Shown: positions 1 through 12,205 of the stretch, in pieces
How positions within the stretch are numbered: position 1 is the first letter of the stretch
Layout of the letters: every line of letters begins with the position of its first letter
Assembly: GCA_028015205.1 (NCBI GenBank)
Contig: CM051519.1
Location: 42,637,979-42,701,978 of the forward strand
Source: Mytilisepta virgata
Taxonomy: Eukaryota; Mollusca; Bivalvia; Mytilida; Mytilidae
Length of the DNA: 64,000 nt
Direction of reading: 5' to 3'
Translations under genes and position numbers: made by a program
The notes under the pieces: generated by a model
What the model was told of the DNA's origin: nothing
The model's database searches: none
What the model saw: the letters and a program-made list of their open reading frames with translations, nothing else

Positions 1-1639
1 TAAAGATCTTATTGGGGAAACCTGCTCCCTTTTCAAAATTGTTCTGTAAGAAACTTCCTTGTACAAGTTATAATCATGTACTTTGAAATATAGCAATCCA
101 TCTCCAGTAATATCTGAATTCTGTTCTATTTACAAACTATATAATGCCATATAATAATAATAATAATAAAATAATAATTAATATTAATAATAAAGATATG
201 GCAGTCCCAAAATTTAGTTCGTATTGCCACATGTCATGTACTAAAAAAAGTAATAATTTTCATTTTCATTTGGAAAACGGAAAAATCTAAATAACTTTTG
301 AATGGTTCGAAATAGACTTATACTTGAAATTAGAGTTTTGTGCGGACTTTTGGACACTATTTCAATTTAAAATATTTTTGCCTGTACCATTTATAACATA
401 AGCTGCACTTATTGCGAAAATGCGACTAATGCATATTTTTACAGGTAAATATTGAGCTTGGGACAAGCATCTTTACGACTGAGAATATATGTCTATACAG
501 TCAGTGCAAAAAAGACAATAGACTTGACGGTCGTCTCTCTCTCTCTCTCTCTCTGTCTCTCCAATAAAAGAATAGACGATAGGTGAATTAAATCTTTGTC
601 GCCTGTTATTTTTGACTTAGTTATTTTTTTCAGACATTTTTTAGTACAAAATTGACATTTTTTTACATGTGGACAACATAACATGTAAAAACTACGACAT
701 TAATTTTTACATTTTCAGATAGTGTCCAAAATGTTGAACAACTTGTTGCCTGACCATTTTCCTGCATTTCGTACCGTTTTTCAGGGATCATATAATACTT
801 CATATACAGTTCCTGCGTTTTTCAATCATTTTCAATTTTCCGTTTTCCAAATAAAATATTAATTTTTTAGCATTTTGAATAGAAAATACCTGTTTTTGTA
901 TATTATCAATGAAAATATTTAAATCAGTTAGATATGGTCATTATTCGATTATCTACAATCTAAAATAAATAAATTAAAATATGTTTACTAGTATAATAAC
1001 ACTATTCCTGGCGTCTTGATTGACAAATAAAATACTTTTGTGTTATGCAAAAATCATGCTTTACAGCTGTTCTTAAGCATCGTCCCTTTGTGACTTTTTC
1101 CACCAGGTCACAATTAATTGACACAGGTTTTTCTTCTATTAACTCATTCATAATAACATAAATAATGTATTCTTATATCTTATATATCGTAATTAATTTT
1201 ATTAATTTTTATGTACTTGCACGTGTTGTATTGATTGTATCATGTCCATGCCCCTTGTGGGCCCATTCTGGGGAAATAAAGATATTCTATTCGAATATAT
1301 TGTGCCTTTTTCTGAAGTTTTGAACGCAAAACTTTTATCGATATGTACATGTATATTTCAGAATTATCCAGACTTAAAAGACACACACACACACGTATGT
1401 AATGAAGTTAAAACTTACCACGTAATTTTCTATTCCTTGGCATTTGAAACAAAAACACACATATATATTTGGCGATGACGCAAGACTATCAGTATCTAGA
1501 ACAAAAGATCGGAGTATTAAAATCGATGTAGGTAAGTCATTATTTATTTAATCAAGGAATCTTGTCCCTTCTGTCTTATTTAGTTATTTGACAAATAGAA
1601 TTTCAGTACAATAAATAGAAAAAAGTACCTTGTATGTAT
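1..1639. other. AT-rich non-coding stretch with simple repeats and loose inverted arms
   Basis: No gene is recognised. An (AAT)n run lies near 153-178 and a (CT)n run near 535-554. Two pairs of inverted segments are nested: 267-282 against about 837-852 (GGAAAACGGAAAA type) and 350-364 against about 719-733 (TTTTGGACACTAT type). This suggests an old foldback element spanning roughly 253-861. Short open frames here have no recognisable content. Confidence 0.4.
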
Positions 1640-2445
1640 TTTTGTAGACTTAATTCTGACAAAATTAATCCTTTGATGAATGAAGCATACCATGTAAACA
1701 AAAATTTAGATAATGAAGGCATGTATACCTGGTACTATAGTATACACATGCCATAAAATTGTTTAGAAGAATTTGATCTAGACCTAACAGATTATGAAAA
1801 TTTTGATAAACCTTTTCATAATATAAAAAATAATTTGAAACGTTCTATTAGACAAATTGTATAAGATAAATATAAAGAACAAATAATGTTAACGCTATCA
1901 AACCTAACCAATGAATCTAAATTGTTTTTATATAAACTTTGAACTGGAAAGCTATCTATTAAAAGAATCAAGTTTTAAAAATAGACCATTCTTGACCAAA
2001 TTTAGAGTTAGTGACCATACTTTAAATATAGAGGTAGGGAGATATAAAAATATTTTGAGAGAAAATAGATTGTGTACTATGTGTAGAGAAATTGAGGACG
2101 AATACTACTTTTTCCTTTACTGCAATATAAATAAACAACTTAGAATGGTTTTGTTCCAAAAACTTCAATTAAGTCAAAATATTGACATTTACAATACATT
2201 GGAATATATCAAACAAATATTAAACCCTAAATTAGAACTTTTACTATATGTTTGTGACTTTATAAAACAGTTAACAAGGCACTATGAAAATAGGGTCCAC
2301 ATCGGTCAAAGTTCATCGACTTTATTGTATGTTAAATTATAATTGCTTACATGTTCATTTTTTGTTTGTATTGCTGTCAATTTTGTATGTCATGTTTGTA
2401 TTGCATTGACTCCTATGAGTGTATTTCTTGCAAATAAAGTTATAT
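1640..2445 (+). pseudogene. LINE (non-LTR retrotransposon) 3' fragment: end of ORF2, zinc-binding tail, 3' UTR
   Basis: This is the degraded 3' end of a non-LTR retrotransposon ORF2. The region 1640-1905 continues the same reading with stop codons near 1755 and 1863. The 143-codon open frame at 1911-2342 then carries a C-terminal tail typical of LINE reverse transcriptases: FRVSDHTLNIEVGRY, followed by a Cys-rich zf-RVT-like motif (LCTMC, FFLYCN). The 3' UTR follows, with AATAAA at 2433-2438. The UTR from about 2187 on is near-identical to 20150-20405, so it is a family 3' end and not a unique gene. Endonuclease and RT catalytic domains are absent (5' truncation). Known for the family: such tails bind nucleic acid. 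Inferred: dead copy. Confidence 0.8.
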
Positions 2446-2534
2446 ATGTATACAGTTTTTAAGGAGGCAGTAGGAGGAATAGTGTAATTGATTTCGTTAG
2501 GATATGCTTATACATGTATGATTAAAAGGTCTGA

Positions 2535-2850
2535 ATACTTCGATGGTGCATAGGTGACATACAAAATTCACTTTTGAAATACCGGTATGTATAACTGTAT
2601 ATATTTTTATTTTAACAATTTACGCTATAAAATTATACACTTTTCAAAAACTGTATAATTGTATAGTAAAATATAGGGTTTTAAATATACAATTACACAT
2701 TTTTCAAAAACTGTAATCATTTATTGTATAGAAAATTTTATCAAATATTTTTTTTAAATATACAATTATAGTGAATATATAATTTTAAATATTACAATTA
2801 TACTGAAAATATTTCTCTTAGCTGTACAGTTTTACACTTTCTTTGGTAAA
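2535..2850 (-). repeat. Inverted copy of the repeat segment at 8040-8280
   Basis: Read on the minus strand, this stretch matches the run of TATACAATTATAC-like motifs and the block 'cctatacac...cgttgaatac' at 8040-8280 and, in pieces, 9750-9905 and 10620-10690. It is one arm of a large, old inverted arrangement with the 7.4-9.1 kb repeat. No coding content is seen. Confidence 0.6.
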
Positions 2851-5540
2851 TGTCAAGTTCGCTGTTATGTTTTTATATTTTTATCAATTGGACAGATTTT
2901 TTTCTCTTCATGGAGCCCCCCAATTTCACGTTTGAATAGTTGCTGAGCTACTACCGACCTATTTATTGTAAATATTGTGTTCCGACCACGTGATATAATT
3001 CGTGTAAACAAAATGTTTGACTTTTTCTGCAGAAATATACTCCTAAACTAAAATAAAAATGTTTTACTACCAAATTATAATTGATGTATTTTTTAAAACA
3101 TTGTTGATTAGAAATTTTTAATTTCTTTTGTTTTACAAACACATGTCATATATTTCAACTAATGAGTAAATAATCGCTGATGACCCAACTGCGCTCTCTA
3201 AAGGCTAATAAACTTGTTTATATAAAAGATAGTACTTGTTTTTTGCGTGAACCCATTACCTTCAGTATATGGGCCATTCGGATCTCCTTGGAATCATATT
3301 CTTGAAATGCCTCGAACTAATGAGAGTGCTTGAGATTGTCCGTTTCATTACCACACGCGATATTGTGTATTTGAATATATGTTAATTTATCCTGCAATCA
3401 AGCTATTTCCGGTTTAATAACAGGGGTAGAATAAACTTTAGTTGACCTAATAACGTCTACTGGTAGATGTTTACATGAAGAGCGCGAGAAACATAGCTAA
3501 TGTACCAGATGACGTCGTGGCGTTTCCCGCGTTTTCACGGCAATTGGATTTCAAATTCAAACGCAATTTTAAGGCATTTTACGCATCGAAAGGGGATTGC
3601 AAGATAAAGAAAAAACAAAGTCATTGTCGGAAAATATAAAATTTATTTGGGCGAGCTTTAGAAATATGAGAAAAGGGAAAGCGTCATTGTCGGAAAATAT
3701 AAAAAAAGCTCGCCCAAATAATTTTTATATTTTCCGACTATGACTATGTATTGTATATATGTAAAAGTAAATAGCTAATTAAACGTCGTAAGGTTTTAAT
3801 GGTTTTATTAACGCGTAAATTTGTTTTTTTTTCCAAAAAGCAATCGTGGGCGAAATTTGGTGTAGTATATTTTCATGCTAAAGTAAATTGATATTTAGTT
3901 AGAATTTCTTAGGGAAAACATTAATTTTCATTTCAAACCATTATACTAAGTTGTATTACTAACATAGACATGGTTTAGAACCTTTGAAGTATAGACTCTG
4001 TCTAAAATTTAATGCGGAACGTCTTCACTTGTGAAATATGTTCGCTGTAGACCTATCCTATTTTCCCTTAAAACTAATTAGTTTACCGTTCTTTATTTAG
4101 AGTACTACATTGATTTCCCTTTGAGAACCTCTACTGACCAACATAGGAATTAAGGATTAAATTTTAATTGTGTTTTCAATCGATAAATTTATTCAATGTT
4201 AGCTCATATGTCTGCTTCTTTCAACAGGTTTGGAAAGTTATTTATTTAATTGAAAGTTGTAAAATTCTTCACTCAATAAAATTTTTTCGATGATAGCTAG
4301 AAATCGATTTATAGTCTACTGTTTAATTTATCATTTATCTCCTGTAACCCAGATCACTGCACATAATCACGTGGCCCTAATGTTATCACAAGGTGAATGT
4401 AGAGGTTACGAAACGGGTTATGCATTAATACTAAAATTATTTAATCATATCTTTAACTAGAAAAGTTATTTTAACTGTACATATGTAATGTTTCACAAGT
4501 TTACACTTTTGACAAAAATTAAAACTGTCTTGTGTTGTTAGCCCTGGACAGAAATTGTTTTTGCGAAAAGTAAAAATGCCAGTTTATTGAAACATAACAT
4601 GTTTTCTTTTCGTGAGAATTATTGTGTTATTGGCCGGCATACTAACATTGTACAAAAGATATCAAGAACAAAGGCGTTCGTAAATCAGAAAATTTCATTA
4701 ACGCACTTTTAGATACACAGAATGTTAGCGACAAACTGTCCTTTTCAAAGCAGTGGGCGTAACACTCTTTTAGATACTTTTAATGAATTTCAACAAGGTT
4801 AGTTCACCCAATAATTCCTCTCAAAGATTAAAACTGTTATGTTCTGTAAAAACTGACATTTATTTTGATGTCATGTTTTGGCTTGAAATGAATTTCATAA
4901 AATATCTATTCAGTTAAAAAAAACTTTATCATTGAAGGCATGCAGTAATTATGAAATAAAATTAAGCCAGCCAGAAAGTAACTATTTTAACATTTTAAAA
5001 AAGTATATTCAAGTGATACATTTTGGAAAGAAAAAATGCTTGCAAAGCTGGCCGCAATTTTTATGAACAATTTTTTTTAGTCCAGAGATAAAAAAAACCA
5101 AAAATCCAAGATTTTCCTATCCGTGCATGTACAATCTTTTTAAAATCGTATTGTTAAAAACTCAAGGCAAGTACATGTACAGTTTGTAATAATAAATGAA
5201 ACAAAACAGAATTTTCTGATCAGTCAATAATCTAGGGTTCATGTGTAGGTTTTCTTTTCTTAAAGAAAACAACTTGTTTTAGTGTCTGTAGCAGGCGATA
5301 TTTACAGACAGTCATAGTGAGATTTCTGATTACCAAGGAGAAAAGTGGGGGGGGGGGATGAGTTTGTACCCTATTCTAATATGAATGAATACATAACGTA
5401 CATGCCAACATTTGACGTTTGCAAATTATTAATGTCAATAGTGTGTAAAACGATTCTTTTGTTTTACCGAAATGCATTGCAACATAATATACAAAGGTTA
5501 TAAAATCCCATTCCCTGTCAGTAATTAAAGCAGAATTAAA
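2851..5540. other. AT-rich stretch without recognised genes
   Basis: Apart from the foldback at 3620-3744 and an 11-G run at 5347-5357, I see no gene, RNA or named repeat. It separates two inverted segments (2535-2850 and 5545-5835) whose counterparts lie next to each other at 7660-8280, so part of it may be a later insertion into that repeat. Confidence 0.4.
3620..3744. mobile_element. Foldback (hairpin) element, about 125 bp
   Basis: Arms 3620-3659 and 3705-3744 are inverted repeats of about 40 bp with few mismatches (GTCGGAAAATATAAA... and TTTGGGCGAGCTTT). The loop contains a third, direct copy of the outer 18 bp (TCATTGTCGGAAAATATA). It has no coding capacity. It looks like a small non-autonomous foldback or MITE; superfamily not determined. 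Confidence 0.7.
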
Positions 5541-5544
5541 TAAC

Positions 5545-5835
5545 TATAATTTGAGGTCCGTGTATCACTTTACAATTTCATATTTTAAAAAGTTTTCAAA
5601 TTTTATAATTTTAAATTTTTAATCAAAGTTCTAAAATGTCAACATTTCAAAATTTTGAAAATTTCACCAAATAATTAAAATTTGAAAATTCTAAAACTCG
5701 TATTAAATTTAATGTTTTGAAAATACTAAACATGAATGTACAGTTTTGATAATTTCGCTTTTTGAGAATTTGAATTTTCAATTGTTTGATTAAAAATTAA
5801 GAATCGAAAATGAACCAAAAGGGTCATCTTTCTTA
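5545..5835 (-). repeat. Inverted copy of the repeat segment at 7660-7930
   Basis: The reverse complement of this stretch (from the GGTCCGTGT block to the GACCCTTTTGG block) matches 7660-7930 and 9350-9625 over its length, including the long AT-rich core. It is the inner arm of the same inverted arrangement as 2535-2850. Confidence 0.7.
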
Positions 5836-6026
5836 TTAGGCACCGACCATTTTATTCATGAGGGGAGGGGACCTGGGTTCCCACCCCCCAAAAAAAAATT
5901 ATGTCGAGCTTTGTCTGAATTTATTTTTAATTTCCCACTGTATTGAAAAAAAATAAAATAAGCCTAAATATTGAACACAAAAAAAATATGCCCCATGGCA
6001 TAAATTTAAAAAAAAGTTTGTTGTTG

Positions 6027-6064
6027 AACCAGAGACATATAAAACAATTTATATGTCTCTGGTT
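6027..6064. repeat. Short perfect hairpin
   Basis: Arms AACCAGAGACATATAAA and its complement (17 bp) enclose a 4-nt loop, and TTGAA occurs directly on both sides. It is either a tiny foldback insertion or a structured site. No neighbouring gene uses it visibly. Confidence 0.6.
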
Positions 6065-6459
6065 GAACCTTCAAGAAGTGTGTACAGAGTAGAATACGCA
6101 GAAGGACGTTGAAGAAATTGTCAACTATATATGAAAGAACTATTGAATATTTTTCACATATTTTAACCTCCAGCTGTATTTCCCTTTCGGCTTAACTGCG
6201 TAGTATTTGTCGGGAGCTTGCATAGCAGGCGACTGAGGAAGACAAAATGACGACGTCACAATTTTACATGAAAGTTTGTGTTTGCCTCCTCCCCCTTTCC
6301 CGACAGAATATTTTAGTTCCGTATAGCCAGAAAAGCACTTTACTGACCTCATAATATCTTAAAATTTGAGTTTTTTTCTTAAATATGCCCGTGATAAGCA
6401 CATGGAGGTGTCCATTACTTCAATATAATATTACTAAATTTTGAAGAAAAATTCAATGT

Positions 6460-7260
6460 TGAGTTTTTTTTCCAATTTCTCAGAAACTATAATACATAGA
6501 CCCACCGTATTTATTCTATTGATAGTTTTTGGTGGGTATATACTAGTATGATACTTGTTTCCGGACCTTGACCTCAATTTCACCTATGAGTGACTTTCGT
6601 GATTAAGTCCATTTTTCAGCAAATGTGTAATACACCGTATAGTTGTTAGTTGGTACATGCCAGTCTGAAACCTGCCTCCGGACCTTGACCTCAATTTCAT
6701 GCTTGTGTTACATTTTCGAGATTATGTCCATATCTCATCAACTTTAATATCTACCCGGCATATTAGGTCTGTAGATAGTTCTTAGTGGATATGCCAGTCT
6801 GACACCTGTCACCTGAACTTGTATTCCTGAGTGACTTAATGTACGTTTTCATGATTTAGTCTATTTCTCAGCTTCTGTACTAACCAGACCCACAGAAGTT
6901 CTTAGTGTGTATATACCACTTTAATATCTGAAACCTTACATTTAACCTCTATTTTATGTTTGAGTGACTTGTATTATGTTTAGGATAATTTCCATTTCTC
7001 AGCAACTGCAATACATAGACCAACCATATTTGGTCTCTAGATAGATAGTCCTTGGTGGGTACATGGTAATCCATTTTGGGATTCTGTGTCCGGAGCTATT
7101 TTTCTGAATTGGCCGCCCACTGAGGACACTGGGCGACCAAGTCAGAAAAATAGCTCCGGGCACAGAATCCCAGAAGGGATTAGGTACATGGCTGTCTGAG
7201 ACGTCACCTGAACTTCATACTTCAGTCAAGGTTAGAAAAAAGTTTGATTCGAGGTGATTA
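6460..7260 (+). repeat. Degenerate tandem repeat, unit about 120-140 bp
   Basis: About five units share the order 'cagaaact...acatagaccca / tggtgggtayat / gacacctg...ccttgacctcaatttca / gagtgact...atttcc'. The 'tctcagcaac'-type block recurs near 6477, 6615, 6735, 6868 and 6998. The last unit is split by the 116-bp foldback at 7067-7182. Units resemble core repeats of bivalve Helentron-type elements, but no ends were found. Confidence 0.65.
7067..7182. mobile_element. Mutator-like foldback MITE with 9-bp target duplication
   Basis: The 116-bp element starts TAATCC and ends GGATTA. Its terminal inverted repeats are about 53 bp long with few mismatches (GGGATTCTGTG, GAGCTATTTTTCTGA), leaving a ~10-bp loop. 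It is flanked by a perfect 9-bp direct repeat GGTACATGG at 7058-7066 and 7183-7191. Removing the element and one copy restores a normal unit of the surrounding tandem repeat. Nine-base duplications are the hallmark of Mutator-like transposases; assignment is by this and the long TIR only. Confidence 0.8.
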
Positions 7261-7424
7261 TTCCTTTAATTAATGATTAATACATTGTATTGAAAAAGAT
7301 AAAAGTATTTTGTTTCTTCGCGTATGTGTAACAATTGTTTGACCAAGAACAAAACTCAACCCCCCGTCCCCTCAATTTTCAAATGGTCGCTCCCTTATCT
7401 TCATCTGATTATAAACTATAAGTT

Positions 7425-9125
7425 AGAACTGTGATTCATTCATGTAGATGGAATTTGTGTTCACAAAATACATTCTTCAAATCCGGATTTTTTCTTCAAA
7501 ATTTAACCATAAAATTTCATTGTCTACCTTGAAATTGCACTTAAAAAATAAAAACTGCATATGGTTATTTCAAAGCTGAATTCAAAAGCACATGTTTCTT
7601 GTTTATTATCAATGTGGGCTCAACTGTCAAAGTGTCAAACGCAATAATGGTCCCAATGACCCTTTTTGGTCCATTTTCGATTCTTGATTTTTAATAAAAA
7701 ATATTAAAGAATTCAAATTTTCAAAAAGCCAAATTATCAAAACTGTACATTCAGTTTAGTATTTTCAAAGTTTAATTAAGAATATAAAATATTAAATTTT
7801 TAAACGAGTTTTAGAATTTTATGATTTTTTATTTGGTGAAAATTTCAAATTTGATTAGAAATTGAAAAATATAAAATTTGAAAACTGTTTAAAATATTGA
7901 ATTGTTAAATGTTACACGGACCATTGAGGTACATGCAACAGTTAGAATAATTTAAACATTCTATTTTTATTCTCCATGTACTCTGTAACTTGTTATCAAG
8001 GTTATATAATCCCTCCTTTCTTCTATTTGCTTTTATAAATATCTTGAATCATTTTTTAAAAAGTGTATAATTGTATAGCTAAAAGAAATACAATGTACCA
8101 TTATATATTCTGAAAAGTGTATAAGTGTATACTTAATATCCTAAAATAACTATACTATTATACAGTTTTAGAAAATTGTATAAGTGTATATTTAAAAACC
8201 TGAATTTTACTATACAATTATACATATTTCAAAAGCGTATTTTTGTATGTCACCTATACACTATCGTTGAATACAACACCAAAACGTGTTATAATTGTCA
8301 AAAAGGATAAATGTCATTTTATTATCCTATATGATTCTTTTGAATTAAATATCAGTATTTTGGCACAAACAAGCTCAGCGCGAAAAACATTATATCGTTT
8401 TCTAAGCGATCGGTCAAATTTAAGTTTATTATTTGTGGGGAAAACTGTCTTCTGATTTTATTATTATTTTTTTTTTTTTTTTGGTCACCTGCTTGTCCAC
8501 AATATTTTTTTAGAAAAAGACATAACCGCAGGTAAAATGGCCGGTCTCTTAATTTTTGTATGTCCGTTTATATTAAATAATACATTGTGTGAACCCTGCT
8601 TCCTTTTTTTTTTAATAATATCGAATTTATGCAGTTTCTTCTTCCAAATAAAAGTAATAAAGTTATTTGGTTTTTAATATCTTTGATTTTAATTGGTATA
8701 TAATAAATTATATAGCAAATATGCTGTTTATAACTCATTCATTAAATTCTTAATTGGAAAGTAACATTTTTAATATAGATAAAGGTCGTCACCATGTCTA
8801 CGTTCACATTTTATATCTAAGAAATAATTATTTACCTATGTAAATATTAATATTTAATTTGTTATTGTAGTATATGCTGAAGCATATTTAATTTTGATTG
8901 ATAATTGAATATTTGAATTAACTTTGTTTTATAGACCAAAACTGGAATTAATTTGTTTCGCTTTAATAGCCGAATCATGGAAAAGAGATCAATCTTCATA
9001 TTATTGTTATTATTGGTATGTAAAAAGCGTGTAAAAAATACACCAATTTCAAACTATTTAATAAGTAATTAAACTATCTTAACCATACGCTTAACGAAAA
9101 AACCTTTCTTAGTGCAAATCTAACT
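7425..9125 (+). repeat. Tandem duplication, copy 1 (about 1.7 kb)
   Basis: Begins at the block 'actgtgattcattcatgtagatgg' and runs through AT-rich and TATACAATTATAC motifs, then 'aacataaccgcaggt', to 'catacgcttaacgaaaaaac'. Copy 2 starts with the same block at 9133. Identity is high over most of the length. Small open frames inside (for example 8243-8455) are not supported as genes. Confidence 0.8.
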
Positions 9126-9904
9126 ATATGTCAGAACTGTGATTCATTCATGTAGATGGAATTTGTGTTCACAAAATACATTCTTCAAATCCGCATGTTT
9201 TCTTCAAAATTTAACCATAAAATTTCATTGTCTACCTTGAAATCGCCATTGGAAAATGAAAACGGTATGGTTATTTCGGAGCTGAATTTAAATGCACATG
9301 TCTCTTGTTTATTATCCATGTGGGCTCAACTGCCAAAGTGTCAAACGCACTAATGGTCCCAATGACCCCTTTTGGTCCATTTTCGATTCTTGATTTTAAT
9401 AAAAAAATCAAAAATTCAAATTTTAAAATTATCAAAACTGTACATGAGGTTTAGTATTTTCAAAGTTTAATTAAAAATATAAAATTTTAAATTTTTAAAC
9501 GGCTTTTAAAATTTTTAAATTTAAATTATTGGAATGTTGATACTTTGATTAAAAATTGAAAAATATAAAATTTGAAAACTTTTTAAAATATTGAATTATT
9601 AAATGTTACACGGACCATTTGAGGTACATGCAACAGTTAGAATAATTTAAACGTGTGGAAATTATTATTCTATTTTTATTCTCCATGTACTCTGTAACTT
9701 GTTATCAAGGTTTTATAATCCCTCCTTTCTTCTATTTGCTTTTATCTTGCATCATTTTTTGAAAAGTGTGTAATTGTATAGTTAAAAGAAATAAGATTTC
9801 ACTGTTCAATTATAAATTCTGAAACATGTATACTCGTATACTTAATAACATAAATTTACTATACAATTATAAAGTTTTTGAAAAATGTATAAGTGTATAT
9901 TTGA

Positions 9905-10246
9905 AAGTATCGTATGCTTAGGACATGTCCTAGGATGGTCTTTGGATATATCTTAATCCTAAGTCATGTTTTCGAAAGCTTTGTAACTTAGGATAAGTCC
10001 TAAAATCTCTTGTAAAGTTAGGACAACAACATACATGTCCTAGGATAATCTTAGGCTAATACTAAAATTTAGGACCTCAAAATGTAAACAAACATGGCTG
10101 CTGTACGAAGGAGAAGAGTAAATATATATAGGAAGATTGGTCAGCACGAATTTATTGTTAAGCGTGCGTGTCAAATGAATCGTACCTTTCATATAAATTA
10201 TATAGCTGTATCAACAGTTAAATTCTTTAAATATTTAAAGATGTTT

Positions 10247-10283
<37 letters not shown>

Positions 10284-10620
10284 CAATAATACATTGTGAT
10301 AAAATATTAATACAATAATATTTTCTTACATTTTATGTGTGTCTAAATTGGCCGCAGATGAAAGAATAATAAAAAAAATCATATTGCATTATAACTGTTT
10401 TATATTGCACAATAGATGGGCTTTTTTCAATATTCTTCGGTTTATTAATTTTTACTTCAAAACTTAGGACAGTCCTAAGATCACTTCTCCTAGGATCATC
10501 TTAAGATAGCTTCGGTTTACAGTCTTTGACATATCCTAAGTCTATCCTAGGACTGTCCTAAACATTGTCATAAGATATATCTTAGGACAAATTTTAGAAT
10601 ACTTTCGAAAACCTGGCCCC
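9905..10620. mobile_element. Non-autonomous DNA transposon with arrays of TCCTAGGA/TAAGATATATCTTA palindromes
   Basis: Left arm 9905-10078 and right arm 10464-10620 are imperfect inverted repeats built from short palindromic words (TCCTAGGA, TTAGGACA, ATATCTTA). The right terminus reads ...TTTTCGAAAACCTGGCCCC; the left terminus seems to have lost the matching outer bases. The middle holds a short open frame (10094-10318) starting MAAVRRRRVNIYRK, and an (AAT)n run. The arginine-rich start resembles the beginning of some Harbinger-type transposases, but that is a weak likeness. The empty site is visible in copy 1 near 8196. Confidence 0.65.
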
Positions 10621-11394
10621 TGAATTTTACTTAGAATTATACATATTTCAAAATTGTATTTTTGTATGTAACCTATACACCATCGTAGAATTCAACAGCA
10701 AAACGAGTTGTAATTGTCAAAAAGGATAAATGTCATTTTATTATCTTATATGATTATTCTTTTTATTATCTTTTGAATTAATTATCAGTATTTACGCATA
10801 AGCAAGCTCATCTTTCGAAGCGATCGGTCAAATTATTTTTTTTTTCAAAATTTAACTTTTATTATGCATGAGGAAAACTGTCTTCAGAATTTTTTTTTTT
10901 TTGTCACCTGCTTGTCCACAATATTTTTTGCATTAAATTTTGGATCAGAATATTGTTTTTAGAAAAAAACATAGCCGCAGGTTAAATAGTCTGTCCCTTA
11001 ATTTTTATATGTCTGTTGAATATTAAATAATACATTGTGTGAACCTTGCTTCCATTTTTTTCAATAATATCGAATTTTATATTATGCAGTTTCTTGTTCC
11101 AAATAAAAACAATAAAGTTATTTGGTTTTTAATATCTTTGATTTTAATTGGTATATAACAAATTATATAAATATGCTGTTTATAACTCATTGATTAAATT
11201 TCTTAATTGAAAAATAACATTTTTAATATAGATAACGGTCGTCACCATGTCTACGTTCACATTTTATATCTAAGAAATAATTATTTACCTATGTAAATAT
11301 TAATATTTAATTTGTTATTGTAGTACTTTGCTGAATCATATTTAGTTTTGATTGATAATTGAATATTTGAATTAACTTTGTTCTATAGACCAAA

Positions 11395-12047
11395 ACTCCT
11401 CAAGTATAAACGTTAAAACCGATACAAGACGACTAATGTAATTTAAGTCATAACTGTGATACGTCTTGTAAGTTTTAAAAAAGTATTGTAGTACTGATAT
11501 AACATGTATGATTTTATATAGTCAGTTAATTCAAATTTTACCAAAACAGCTCAGCGGATACGATTAAGTTTTAAAATGACCAATTAAAACGAAAGGAAAA
11601 TTAATATTAAAAAACGGACTAACTGGTTGTGATCACATCTTGAAAGTTATATAAACATAAGAACACAAGGGTTGTTAGTTTGGAAAACTAAACAGAGCAA
11701 AAATTGTAAGAAAATAAAATATATATAAACCTGACAACATAAGCTGTCATTATATTTATTAAACTGAAATAGGATAATAATAATAATAATAATAATAATA
11801 ATGCTAATAAAACAATCTGTTCTTATTCTTTACACAATTAAGCATGCCAAAAAAAAACAAAAAAAAACAGTAACAATGTGAACAATATCTTTAGATATTG
11901 ATTATTATGTATTTCTAAGTTCAACTAAATAGTCCAAGAATCTCCAGTCTGCTTAATTAAGGTCTATTTTGTTTGAATGGATTTGTGATATAAAGGTTAA
12001 AAAATAAAGATTTAAGAATAAACAAATTACGAAAAAGAATCCTATAT
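11395..12047. other. Unclassified insertion in copy 2 of the tandem duplication
   Basis: About 650 bp absent from copy 1. It contains an inverted repeat ACAAGACG.../...CGTCTTGT (about 11432-11470) and an (AAT)n run at 11776-11802. No coding sequence or terminal repeats that would name it were found. Confidence 0.5.
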
Positions 12048-12205
12048 TTCGCTTTAACAGCCAAATGATGGAAAAGAGATCAATCTTCCTATTATTATTA
12101 TTATTATTATTATTAGGTAAAAAGCGTGTTTCAAACAACTATTCAATAAGTAATGAAACAATCTTAAACATACGCTTAACGAAAAAAAAAAACACTTTTT
12201 AGTCC

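Larger units (their letters stand above)
9126..12205 (+). repeat. Tandem duplication, copy 2, with two insertions
   Basis: Repeats copy 1 in order: 9133-9905 matches 7430-8195, 10620-11395 matches 8200-8945, and 12048-12205 matches 8955-9110. Two extra blocks absent from copy 1 interrupt it: a terminal inverted-repeat element at 9905-10620 and an unclassified ~650-bp block at 11395-12047. Copy 1 therefore acts as the empty site for both. Confidence 0.75.
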
